Below are positions 45,801 to 57,132 of a DNA stretch of 64,000 nucleotides, piece after piece. The first letter of the stretch is position 1. Every line of letters starts with the position of its first letter. Location of the stretch: assembly GCF_921293095.1 (NCBI RefSeq), contig NC_060246.1:136958198-137022197 (forward strand). Direction: 5' to 3'. Under the pieces are notes generated by a model. It searched no databases. It was not told the DNA's origin and saw only the letters and a program-made list of their open reading frames with translations. Origin of the DNA: Ischnura elegans (lineage: Eukaryota > Arthropoda > Insecta > Odonata > Coenagrionidae). A program made the position numbers and the translations under genes.

Positions 45801-48800
45801 ATGTATCATGTAATTTTTGATCCTTTCAAATTCTCTTGCAGAAAAATCAATTGTTCTACATGCTCAGGCAGCAGGTTTTGATGTCTCAATGTTACAGTAT
45901 TACTGCACGTCTTTCGCAACACACTTTTGTAGCTAGACAAGTACTTTTTTCCCAAATTTTCAAGGTTTGGGAACCTTGGGAAGTTTTATTAACACTTTCA
46001 ATGCTGACCATGTAAAACTCAAAATCGACCCCCGGTGCGGCTGTCGTTTTTTAATGCAAAACGCATGCATGGGTGCCAAAAGAGCTGGGAAAAATAATGA
46101 AAAAATTTTCTTGGCCCTAATTTGTTAGCTATGAATTTTTTTATTTATGACGTGATATCACGTCACCCGCACAGCGGGATATAAACGTGATGCGGGTTGC
46201 ATACTGTTAGCTTTTTCCCCGCGCCACCGTTTTCTTCTAATTTTTTTTCTGCGCTATGTATCCAAAAAAATACGAGGAAAATGAATTTGTAATGTTATAC
46301 TGGTATCGCCATTGGTATTTTGCCACTGTCATAGGGAAATTTTTGGCTTAGATGGATGTAATGCAAGTTATAAGTATAAGGAGTCGCCGTGAACAGCTGT
46401 TTGATTGTGATGGTAATTCTGCGCAAGATATTTCGGCGTATTCCTTGTACTAGTAATCGTAAGTATCGGGGTAGGGTTCTATAATATTGAATAATTTCTA
46501 CATATTCTTCTGAAGTCACTATTCTCGTCACAAATACCTTTACTCGTATCATGTTTTCAGCTCCAATTCCTTTGTTCCCATACGACCATCATCAGCTCAG
46601 CAAGCAAGTAAGCATCAGATATTTAACAAAAATGGTTTTCACATACCATTATGTATTCCCTTCACTGCATGTGCTTGAGATGGGTGGCACTCAGCTTACG
46701 AGATTATTTTCCGACGGTGTATTAGGGTGTCTCTTGTCGTGCACCACTCCTGCCAGCTGTTCTAATGTTGGAGGGGGGACGGAGATGAAGCGAGGGGTGA
46801 TAGTAAGATTTATTCGGTCCACTTGTAAGAACTAGGAATAACTTTTTTGGAAGTGCCATCGGCACATCAAAAAGATGGGGAAAGTAAGGGGAAAGATTTT
46901 GCTGGTACGTGTCCTTTTTGGGTCGTTGGGTTATAGACTCCGTTGCCGAAATAAAAATGGATGTGGAAACAGACATAATCAACCCATAACTTCCTCATTA
47001 CTCTCTTATGAACTCAAGCCAATAAAATATTTTTGCAATATGATGTTACCGAGTTAGAAATTAATGCATAAAAACTGGAACTATTGGTATTTGCTAGCAA
47101 ACATCTTACAAGTAATCTTTATTTAGGCCACGTATCGCGGTTCTTACTACTAATACTCTGCGAAAATCTGAAAATGATGTAAATTTTTACCGCAATAATA
47201 TTTTTTCATTTGGTGCATAATAATATCCATTCGAGTAAACCATTCAATAATACGTATTCCTAGGAATAGATTTGCAGCATCTATGCCCATTATTACTTAC
47301 CCGATTACCGAAAGCAACGATGGCGTTTTCTTTCTAATTACTCGAGGGAAAGACTAATTCCATCGTGCTTGTAAATCTCTAGTTACTTCTTATTTATGTA
47401 AGAGCCCTAGTCTATTGAAAAAAGGAATCACATGATATGAACAAAATATTGTATTTACCCAAAACAAATTCAATACAATCGAAAAGATGAGCATTTTCAA
47501 ATTATATATTATATACAACTACGTACAGTCAAGTATGTTTTACCAATGTAGGAAATACCTCTCTCACAAATTTTATAACAATGTATTTAACCTATAATAC
47601 TATTGCAATATATGATACAAAAATATATAATACTATTTATGCCTTCTTATGAAAGAAAGAAAAAAGCTCGGGACAGAGTAGAGACCTAGCAGCCAATGTA
47701 GATATCTGCGGTCTCTTTCCTACGCCCAAGAGTGCTTGCACCGCAATAGTGCAATACTTGCACCATCGATTCTTCTTTTTGCCACCTTCCTCTTGGATGA
47801 GTTCAGGGAAGTGAGATTGAGATAATGATGGTAAAATTGGCTTGGGATAAGGAATGTAGGATGGAAGAATAAAGGATCTAATGACAGAAAGACGGAATTT
47901 ATAAAGGGAAATCTTTCCAGCGGGTTCACGATAAATGAAAAAGCCTGCATAGCTTTCGGTAAGGAATTATTAGGGAATCAATGGAGGAGTGAAATTAATC
48001 TAAAAGGGACGGATTTTTTTTAGAGGAAATACTCAGGCTCTGAATCGTTTGGGCCGGTGTTCTGTGAAACATGAAGGGCTTGAAGAATGCTGAAGAATCA
48101 ATCAAGACTCATGTATTTCCGAAAGCAAAGCAGGTCAAACAAGATAGCAATGCTCCATTAGTCGGATATATTGGTTATAGGAATACCTACCTTGTGAAAT
48201 ATTAGGCCTATGAAGGTAAAACTCTTCATAGGTCAATTTTTTCCAATTCCTAACCTATTCTTTCGGAGATTATAAGAAAGTATGTCTGAATACGAAAGAG
48301 GGTGTCTGGGAAAAGGAGACGCAAAAAACACTTGGATCATTGGAAGGGTGTGAAGTGGTGAGAGCTGGGTTTTCTATGAAAGTGATATTTTGAGGGGCCA
48401 CTGAACTACGGGTCCACCGCAAAGGACGTTCGGATGGAGAAGGACTGACGGTATTGTTAGAAGGTTCAGGGAAAGAATAGGACAAAGGTGATGGGCCAGT
48501 GATTGACATAAAGGGATCTGGCTTAGAAGGAGGCAACGGAGTACCTGACTGTGAGGGTTCAACCTCCTCCCCACCCTCCTCCTCTCTAATTTCTAGCTCG
48601 GAGTCTTCAGAGAATGCCTGATCCCGCTCTCTTCCAGGAGCCCCCGCTTTTCCTTCTTCGTGTACATTCGGCTAGAGAAGGCAGAGAGCTAAGAAGGAAA
48701 TGTTTGTGTCCTTGCGGAGGTTTCCTCCCTCGACGTCGATGGGTGCAAGTCCTGATGGAAGGTCGAAGACTGCTGATCATCGGCAAAAGCTGATAAATAG

Positions 48801-51800
48801 AGAATTTCACCTCTTTCAAGCAGCATCGACTACCGGCCAGCATGAAAAATTTTCCGTTTTACTCCTCGCTTCCGTACCATCTGCAATAAATACATTGCAT
48901 TTTTTTTTGTAAATATTCCGATAAATAACAGGATCAAAATAAACACACTCGGTGTAATAGGCCAAAGCTGAAATGCTACAAACAGCTTTACTAATGTAAA
49001 ACTATGTTTAGGAACTAAATATTCACAATGGCGAGACAAAGAATTGAGAGCACCCATAAGCCATTGATTTCACAGTTATCGAGAAAATAAAAGCATTGTT
49101 ATAAAGCAACTCCTAAGCACTTCTTCGCCAATCCAAGGGATAATGTGCAAACAGTTATTTGCAATTATAATAAGAATGTTTATAGGTGCATAATATGCAT
49201 ATATCAACAATAAATATTTGAAATAGCTTACACTTTTTCCGTAAATAACTTCCTTCACTCTCGTAAGATTGCCGCTTGTCGATCCCTTCCCTGCTTAGGA
49301 GTTCCACTGACAAACAAAGGAAGGGTGCAAAAGTTAGAGACATGTTACGTTGCATAAATAAAATGTAATGGCATTTTTAAATGTACATTAAAGTTTAACT
49401 AATCAAAGTACTTCATGTATTAATTGATAAAACTTATTAACATCAGACAATAAAGGTTCGAAAAATACTAGGCTCGCAAGAAGAAAAAAAGGAAGGATGG
49501 AAAAAATATCTATATTCTCGCTAAACATTATTAAAACAGAATAAAAATTATTAAACACACATAATTAAGTTCCAGATAGTAAAAACTTATGATTTTAAAA
49601 ATAAAACTCAAATAAAATTTGTCATACTCACGCATTAATAGAAAGAAATAAAAATAATAGCATAAAATACAGGGGGGAAAATGAATGGAAATTGGCTTAC
49701 CTTAAGATAAAAGAAAAAATTTCTCCCGATCCTCCCAGGAAAGGTTGCTTGAAACGGCGTTCACAAATGCGCTGCTAGATCCCTGCTGAGCAACTTAGGG
49801 GGGCAAAATGCCATAATAGAATTGAACCGAGCTCTTACGGAGGGCCGGAACCCTCGGGGTACGCATGACGTGATATCACGTTATCAGCACCAGGTGATAG
49901 CGCACCATGACGTGATATCACGTCATGCCGCACTCAAGGTGTTAAAAGTAATATCTACTATGTGTTTGGATCTTGAATATTCATTGAGTTTTAGTGGACG
50001 AAGTGAACGAACTGTAGAACTTAGCCTTTGGTCTGTAGATCAAAAAAAGATGTTTTATTTCTTTTACTTCTTTTTATCAACCATAGCAACTATTTTCTGT
50101 TAGTTCAATAGGGAAACTAAACTTAATAAAGGAATTAACAAAAAATTAGCTTTGGAAGTACTTAGAGCTCTAAAAAAAGTTTCATTTTTTCTGTAAAAAT
50201 CTGAACAATTTATACGTATTCCCTCGGCATTTGAGTAAAGAAAGTATAGTAGTGTCTAAAAGTATCGCATAAGAAAGTATGAGCGATGCTGTGGTCCACT
50301 CCGAATACGCCACCGCGCCGGGGTGGAAGATGGTCAGTCGCTGTGGCTGACGGAAAGATATTCGGCACCCATGTCAACTATTCCAGTGGTTGACTGCTAC
50401 GTGTGCAAAGCTGATACTCCCAGTTCAAGGAATTATATTGACTTATCGACTTTAAATACGATGATTTTACATAAGTTTAATGATAGCGCCTCCAGTCGGC
50501 AAATTTTTGAACTTACTGGCCTCGACAGCTCTATATCCGAAACTACTCAACTCGACATTCGTAATACTACTAGAATATTTTGAGTCAAGTATCAACTACT
50601 CAACTTGAATTTTTGAGTACTCGCACATCCTTAGTCATTATATTTTGATACCACCACAACTTCATGAGAAAAATCCAACTATTCCTTTTGAAATTATGCT
50701 GCAAAAACTTCACATTCAATTCACTCCATCTGAGATTATACTGCACTTATAATTTAGTGGAATCATCGGTTGACAATAATCTTGATTCAGCTCTTGTCGT
50801 ATGGAGGAACTGGAAGTTGCCAAATCGGCCTTCACCTTGCACACAGCAAGCACCAAGATACACAAACATGACATATTGAATGGGGATGTTGTTGGAAGGT
50901 AGGAGTGTATGTGGAGGGTGGGGAATTGGTGCTAGGGGGTGCTGAGTGCACTTGCAGGGTTAGGTAATGAGAAAGCTACTCAAAAGATGCATCGGGCGCA
51001 ACTGAAAGCACCATAGTGTTTATGAGTATGAGATGCACGTACATACTAACTTTGGTTGAAATCCATGCAGCCGTAATGGAAATGCATAGCGGACAGACAA
51101 ACAGATATCCTCTTTTATGTACTATATAGATAGATTTGAGGTACATATTGCTCTTTGTGACTTCATTTCATGATTGCTATACTATAATGTTAATTTTTAT
51201 CTCTTAGGAAAGGAAGGGAGAGGAGAGCTCTGGTGAAGAGGGAAGTGGAGCTGAAGAAGAATCGTCATCAGAAGAGGAGTCTGATGAAGAGGAGGAGGTG
51301 AGAAATTTTATGCATAGTTTGTGGTACTGCTGAACTTATGACGCAGTCGACATTGCCTATATCTGTATTTTCCGAGCCAACTGCTAGACAATTAATGCAT
51401 TCTTGCTATTGCAAAGCTCAAAAGAGAGAAAAGTTCTGGTTGAAAATGTATCACCTACCTAATCCCAATTCATACTCATACGGTGATGTATTGATTGATT
51501 GTCTGTTGCGATTGCTCAGTCAGAATAGCTGAAGCAATGTTCTGTGCATAATGGGTTGTGGGCAACCCATACTTGGCTGAATGAGAGTTATCTGAGGTTT
51601 TTATATTTGTTCCCTTATGTTAATTAACACCCAAGTGCTCTGCAATTCAAAATGTTTTCGCTTAAATGTGAATGTTTTCCTGGAAATGTGAATTTGAATT
51701 CTCATGGTCTCAGGGTGAAACTCCAGACAATATTCAATGAGAGATATCGGAAATTAGTTAGATTTTATGATATTAGTAACATTGGCTAATTATCACAAAG

Positions 51801-54398
51801 AGGGTGAGGGCGGAATTTCGTAAGGTGTCTCTGACCACCCGGAACATCCCTGAGAAAATGTAATCATAAATCTGGTTTTTCAGCTTAAGTAGGAATACTT
51901 TTCTCTATGGGCTAAACAAAAAGTGGACCCCCATGAGAAATCTCATCCTTAACTTAATCCATTCTCGATTCTTGTCATCCCAGATATTCATGGCTGGTCT
52001 TATGCAACTATTGTTAGAGCTGCTGTATTTTTGTTATTGTATTTTACTTTGGTAGGATACCATATCTGTTTTTTCTAATTTTCATACCATTAGGATGTTT
52101 TAGTGGCAATGAGTTTTTATTTCTCGCATGTGTCATGGAGTTTATAGTACATATGTTATTTTCGGTCAAACATTCAAAAGCTCAGGGGATATAGTTTCCA
52201 TACTGTGCTAAAGACAGCTGTTAATATTTTCCTGACATAGATTTTGTATTTGGTTTGACTTCTCTTATTCATTATGAATATGCAATAATTTTTCCCTGGA
52301 ATCTGTTTAGGGAGTATATAAATGGCTTATAGGTTTTGGACATGGTAAGGCATTTTCATGTATATATTGATATTAATTTTATCCTGAAGCGGTGGAGAAA
52401 ATGTAATATTATGTAATGATTCTCATTTTCTTTGTTATTAAGTGGTAATGACGTTGTGATCCTACCTATTTTTTCTAGCATTTTAAAACTGACTCTCTTG
52501 CCAAATATTTTTGTCCACTGCAAATACAGTGAGTCCTCGTTCTACGTCACCCCGTTTAACGTCATTTCGCGATAACGTCACGAAAATTTTAAGACCGTGA
52601 TTCGTTTATCGCCCCTTCGCTTCGCGATAACGTCACGCATTTTAAATTTCGCGTGAGAAAAAAGGCGAATCGGCAGGCGTTGCAGGTTGTTTATTTCGTG
52701 GGCGGTAATACGGTCAGTCTATTCAAAGTGTAAAACGGTGTGTATATTGTTAATTGCAAATATGGTTTTGGCAAATTTTAGCATCAGAGACATTTCCACG
52801 GAAATGTCCAAGAGAACAACGTTCACAATAATTTTGGTTTCTGTTACTGCGACGATGTTTCAGCGATGATGATTCCCAGGCGACGCCCGCCCGCCTCAAT
52901 TCGCAATTAAAACCATCTCTTCGATTTCATAATCCCAGTTTGCTCGCCCTCGATCATTTCCGCCATTTTGATTTCGCTCCTGACCAGTCTGAAAAGAAAT
53001 TCTCGTAGGGAACGTAGGGTCTATGGACCGATGCTCCGGATCCCCGGTCTGTAGCGTCTGGTACCATTCATTAATGACCAATGATCCAATTGGACCACAC
53101 TCCATAGCCGAAAAGCAAATGCGGGAAGATATAAAAATGGAGAAGGGTTCACGTCACTGCTGCTATTGTCGTCGATGAAGACAGGAACTCGTATTTATGC
53201 CATAGTTTGGCATTCCCACCGTAAAAAATGCCCCAGATATGAAACGCCAAAATTTTTTCGCATGGGAATTGTGAGGTTTAGGAGCCGATATTCAAATTTT
53301 ACATTGTTTCTTATGGGATGTTATGCTTCGATTAACGTCATTTCTTTTATCGTCACATTTTTCAGGTAGGTGACGTTAAATGAGGATTCACTGTAATAAA
53401 AAATCGTTCACCTTTTGATAAGCTTTTCTCAAAAGTAGACTCTGCTTAGTGACAGTTTAACATATTTTCTTGTCCACTTCCTGCTATCCTTCTACTATAG
53501 GCTATTGGCTATCTACTATAGGCTAACCCATTGTATACATATTTAAATCTTTTATTGCATTATTTGTTTTTGTGCATCTTGAATTCTCATGATTACCTTC
53601 TATCACTGTTGTGTCACATTAAGCTTCAATGCAAGGGACACTCGATGAAGTTATCTGTGTTGATACTTTATCTTTCAATTTTTAAATATTCTGATCATTA
53701 TAAATTTAGAAATAATCTATTGATTTTCAAATGCATTTTGTCCTAATGAAGTAGCTCTAAATATAAAGGAATTGACTCTATAACCTCAATAATAGTGAAT
53801 TTCATCATTTTTGTTCTACAATAACCTACCATGAAAGCTAGAAAGTCCACAGTGTTCATGTCTCTGAAATCCTCCCTGTATGTATTCACATGTATTCACT
53901 TGCATTGACACTCTCATTATGAGTGGAGACAGTGATCAAGTCCAGTGTAGGTGTGAGGAATGGAATTATTATTTCAACCCAAAGGGCTACCGAATTTTTT
54001 CAACTAAGGGGTTAATAATTTATAATTAAAAGTTAATCACATACATTGATGCTCAGTATAAATCTTGATGCTATTGGTGGGAGAGCAATTTATACCAAGC
54101 AAATCCTCTACATGTTGTCCACTGCATTGGTAGTTAGCTTTTTTCAAATACATATATGTCTTACATATTCATTGCTGTATATTTTTTCTTGAATTAAGAA
54201 TTAATCAGAAAAAAGTATAGCACATGTGTAAGTCTATTATTTTTGGTAATATTCTCTTTCTACATTACAGGCAAAAGCAAAAGGTGTAGAAAGTTTAATA
54301 GAAATCCATAATCCTAATAGAGTTCAAAAAAAGTTGAAGAAAGTGACTGATGTTGACCCAAATGATACAACAAAACCAGAGCTTTCAAGGAAGGAGAG
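42841..54398 (+). CDS. PDAP1: PDAP1 (28 kDa heat/acid-stable phosphoprotein), 3' end outside window
   Basis: Exons seen: 42841-42850, 43117-43214, 51208-51297 and 54271-54398, all GT-AG with matching phases, giving 108 complete codons. The last exon ends in phase 2, so at least one more exon must follow; none was found before 64000. The N-terminus MPRGKFASHKGKHRHFTNPE matches the [21 protein letters not shown] pattern of PDAP1. Exon 3 is a Ser/Glu tract with casein-kinase-2-like sites. Exon 4 carries KGVESLIEIHNPNRV and ELSRKER, the family's most conserved block. Human PDAP1 is 181 residues, so about 70 Lys/Glu-rich residues are missing. PDAP1 is a cytoplasmic acidic phosphoprotein reported to bind PDGF-A and to take part in translation and stress responses in vertebrates; its insect role is not known to me. 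Introns 2 (8 kb), 3 (3 kb) and 4 (at least 9.6 kb) are full of transposons. Confidence 0.93.
43390..45382 (+). pseudogene. Decayed LINE (non-LTR RT), 5' part
   Basis: Fragments in plus frames within PDAP1 intron 2. A possible endonuclease-linker region comes first (about 43390-44100), then RT motifs: GRFPDILNLSYVVPIYKFED, LTKAFDQVNDDILLHKLELL, GIDGHIKWLL, GVPQGSYPKPLLFFILISDL, and the catalytic box as SADDAKIFY (usually FADD). Later there is a LINE-type C-terminus with NLYNNEINWPSRKSL. Many stops and frameshifts. The motifs fit jockey/CR1-like elements; the clade is not certain. The sequence resumes at 50633 after the hAT-like insertion. Confidence 0.85.
46600..48260. other. piggyBac-like element interior, unassigned
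   Basis: No protein of known family recognised; short frames on both strands only. It may hold a degraded remainder of the transposase. Confidence 0.3.
48270..48640 (-). pseudogene. piggyBac transposase N-terminal fragment
   Basis: Minus strand: an acidic stretch (SEDSELEIREEEGGEE) then a Pro/Ser-rich region with RPLRWTRSSVAPQNI and FIENPALTTSHPSNDPSVF, the usual transition from the disordered acidic N-terminus to the DDE region of piggyBac-type transposases. After it the frame degrades and no DDE core was found. Call rests on this transition and on the TTAA ends. Confidence 0.55.
50633..50760 (+). pseudogene. Decayed LINE, continuation after hAT-like insert
   Basis: Just after the second AGTCATTA copy the plus strand reads IPPQLHEKNPTIPFEIMLQK and then FTPSEIIL, which follows on from the LINE C-terminal segment ending at 45382. 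Removing the element with one AGTCATTA copy rejoins the two LINE parts. Between about 51000 and 51130 a tail with GACAGACAAACAGATA may be the LINE 3' end. Confidence 0.65.
51298..52526. other. PDAP1 intron 3, 5' part
   Basis: AT-rich, nothing recognised. Confidence 0.35.
52527..53393. mobile_element. Pogo/Tigger-like non-autonomous element 3
   Basis: An 867-bp element flanked by TA (52525-52526, 53394-53395). Left end CAGTGAGTCCTCGTTCTACG; right end read inward CAGTGAATCCTCATTTAACG, both continuing TCACC. AACGTCA and GATAACGTCACG words repeat inside both ends. No transposase. It lies in PDAP1 intron 3. Confidence 0.88.
53396..54270. other. PDAP1 intron 3, 3' part
   Basis: AT-rich with no recognised element, ending in TTTCTACATTACAG before exon 4. 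Confidence 0.35.
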
Positions 54399-54692
54399 GT
54401 AACTTAATTTTACATTTTTATGAGATTTTTTTCAAAATTGTAACCTGCCTATGTCTTTAACCATGGTCATGGTAGCTACATCTGTCCACGGATTTATCTC
54501 TGCATCTTATAATCTATTTGCATATATTGTATATTAATATATTACGTATTAATAGAGGTCCGTGGAAGTGGTTTTATTTTTTGCTAAAATTCGTTTTAAA
54601 ACCATGTGATTTCAGTGTTATAGAAAATCTTGGCGGTGTTATTATAATGTTACATTTTTCCCGGTGTATAGGCGTTTTATTATTTTATGGTA

Positions 54693-57111
54693 CAGTCGGA
54701 TCCGGATTTAATGTCTTCGCATTTAACGTTTTTCCGCATTTAGCGTTTATTTTTTTGGGTCCCGATTCATTCCCTATTAGGACAATGTAAAAATTATCCG
54801 TATTTAGTGTTTCCGCATTTTGCGTTTTTCCGCATTTATGGTCGTAAAAATTTGTCCCGCTCAAAATGTTTTTGCCCGATTTTTACGTTTTTTCATTAAG
54901 GTTCATCCAAATCTTCGAATTTATGCTCATCAACAAGAACAGTCTCATGAAAGTTTACCAAGAGTCGATAGAATCTACTGGGGAACGCTTCTTCAACTGC
55001 TTTCTTCCGCGAGCGCAGCGCTGCGACCTTCAACTCGCAAGCTGGGTGATTTGTCTTCTCGTAATGTTTCGCTCCCCTTCTGATCCAAACACCAGGCACT
55101 TTTTGTATCCGATCCGATCTAATGGAGCAAAGTCATCCCTTAATAACCTCGAACTACCTTATCCTTCACTTCTTGAACTTGACTTCGATGATACGTGACG
55201 ACTGATGACACGAGTTATCCTCCGAGGGCCGCTACAATAATGGTTTTTGTGGTGTACCGGGCTCAATGATTTAGCACAACGTGATTGACAGTTCAGCGAG
55301 TCCGACTGGCTCGGCGGCAGGTAGGGTAGCAACTGGCCTCGAGCTAACAACTGCAGCTGAGAAGCCGGGGTAGGCGGCGTGCCGGTCAAGCCAATCGAGT
55401 CTCATTTATTTCCAAGCACCAATTTCAAATACAACAGTTTTCTCGTTATGTTTTCAATTGATGGCTTATGCCCCTTTCAACTCTACTACCTACGGGCAGT
55501 CGATTATGAGCCCAATATTTTTTCAGTCGGCTACTTTCTCTTTCCAAAAGAGGAGGCCCAATATCATTTGCGCAGTTCGCTAGAAGATTCTTTCTATAAT
55601 CCATTCCAAGGTCAGTTTCCACGGAGGAACAGCGAAAGAACCGAGGAAGTGTTTCCCCTGTCGTGATCGTGAGTGATAGCATTCTTTCCCTATGGAACAA
55701 CATTATTTTACATCGTAATTTACATATCCCGGAGCCAATTTACCGACATGCGGCTGGTTGATATCGATGTCGATCCAAAAATATCTATCTGGTGCTAATT
55801 AAAGTCAAAAGATAATGACAATCGGAGTTTTGGCGAACTATCACGGTCCATTACTCAAAATAAATCGCTCATGCTGGAAAAAAATCACCGCATACTCACG
55901 GTAGAAGAGATAAGCGCGGAAAAATACGAAAATCCGGCAAGTATCATTGGTGGTTGACTTCGACATCATAACCCTGACGAAATTGCCAAACTCCAGAGGC
56001 ACTGACAATTTTTCGGATGAAATCCAGTTCTGTTGGAGATTAAACCTTTTCACTTAACAGAGTTTAGCTAATCGTCATTCAAGGTCCAACCAAATTTTAT
56101 TAAAAGCTGCCGAGAAACAAGGCGAGTCGGAGTCAAGGTGATCAGCGCGCCGCATAAGCAAATTCTCCCGGCTCCATTCGACCTGCATAAGGCCGCGGAT
56201 ATATGACAACGAATCTGGTGTTATCATCGTGTTAAATCACCATCGACTTGTACGCATACTAGAAATAAGATTCTACTTTTTTGGATGACCTCGAAATCCA
56301 AAATGTGTGCATAGGATGCTTTTTAAAGGCTCACAAATCCCTTGTTTCGCCGAGGCAACAGAAAACATTAAGTTGGCAAAATTCCAGAAAACCTCCGTTT
56401 TAGCATGTATTAAACGAGGTCAAGATAAGGAAAAATAATAATTATTCAATAATGAAGTAAAATTGCTTTTGGATAGAGGTTGAATGCAAAAGCGGATCCA
56501 GGATAGGGACAATTGGGGGCATAGATATAGAAAACCTCCCGTATAGAAAACCTCCGGTAGTTGAGAATTCGGGATTAGCGATCTTCTGCTGCCCCTTTAT
56601 TTCACTCATTCCTCATGATTTTTCGAGTACCTACTTACACCTTTTCTTATTATATTAGAAATGCTATAGTCACCTACAGGTCACTTTTACAGAAAAAAAT
56701 CTAAATTTCATCGAGATCACTGAAATATGCATAAAAATGGAATCACTAATGCGCACAATAATAATCCGTGTGGGAATGCTTTTAAGTTGATGTTTATTAG
56801 AATTTTCTTAAAATATTTCATTAAAACAATTGTCATCCTCTCATTACTTATTTTTACTACCCATTTTTTTAGCCGATTCCTGAAAAGTATTATCCAACCT
56901 TCATAGGGCAGAGAACATTTCATTAAAGAATTTTTTGCTGCATTCAGCACCTTTTAGGTACTTGAAATAATATTTTTTATTCATAAAAAGCCATTCCAAT
57001 CATTACAGACCCTAAAACCTGAAAAAATGGCAGGTCCTCATTTAGTGTTTGTCCGCATTTAGTGTTTTAAATTTTGCCCCCCCTGAAAAACCTTAAATCA
57101 GGATTCTACTG
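54693..57111. mobile_element. Tigger-like element family B
   Basis: A 2.42 kb element flanked by TA (54691-54692, 57112-57113). Left end CAGTCGGATCCGGATTTAAT; right end read inward CAGTAGAATCCTGATTTAAG. The word CGCATTTA-G/ACGTTT recurs several times inside the left end and CGCATTTAGTGTTT inside the right. The body at about 54930-55230 and around 56140-56170 aligns with the body of family A (13770-14060 and about 14185-14230), although the ends of the two families differ. No transposase recognised. Confidence 0.82.
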
Positions 57112-57132
57112 TACTTGTTTCATTAATACCCA

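Larger units (their letters stand above)
45993..49941. mobile_element. piggyBac-like element
   Basis: A 3.95 kb element between TTAA sites (45989-45992, 49942-49945). Ends CACTTTCAATGC and, read inward from the right, CACCTTGAGTGC. TTAA with CAC ends is the piggyBac signature. The 18-bp palindrome TGACGTGATATCACGTCA lies inside both ends: 46148-46165 on the left and 49908-49925 on the right, with a variant ending TTA at 49866-49883. The interior holds an N-terminal fragment of a piggyBac-type transposase on the minus strand; no intact gene remains. Confidence 0.85.
45391..50632. mobile_element. hAT-like element interrupting a LINE
   Basis: Left end TTAGTGATGTGCGAGTA, right end read inward AAGGATGTGCGAGTA, flanked by a perfect 8-bp target duplication AGTCATTA (45383-45390, 50633-50640). 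Subterminal CTCGAGTATCGAG-type and AGTTGAGTAGTTGATACTTG words recur at both ends. Its own DNA amounts to about 1.3 kb; the rest is a nested piggyBac-like element. A plus frame of 86 codons at 50323-50583 is not recognised. Confidence 0.85.

Noticed and set aside
46148-46165. Host CRE enhancer
   Set aside because: The palindrome recurs at matching places inside both ends of a piggyBac-like element, so element function is the simpler reading.
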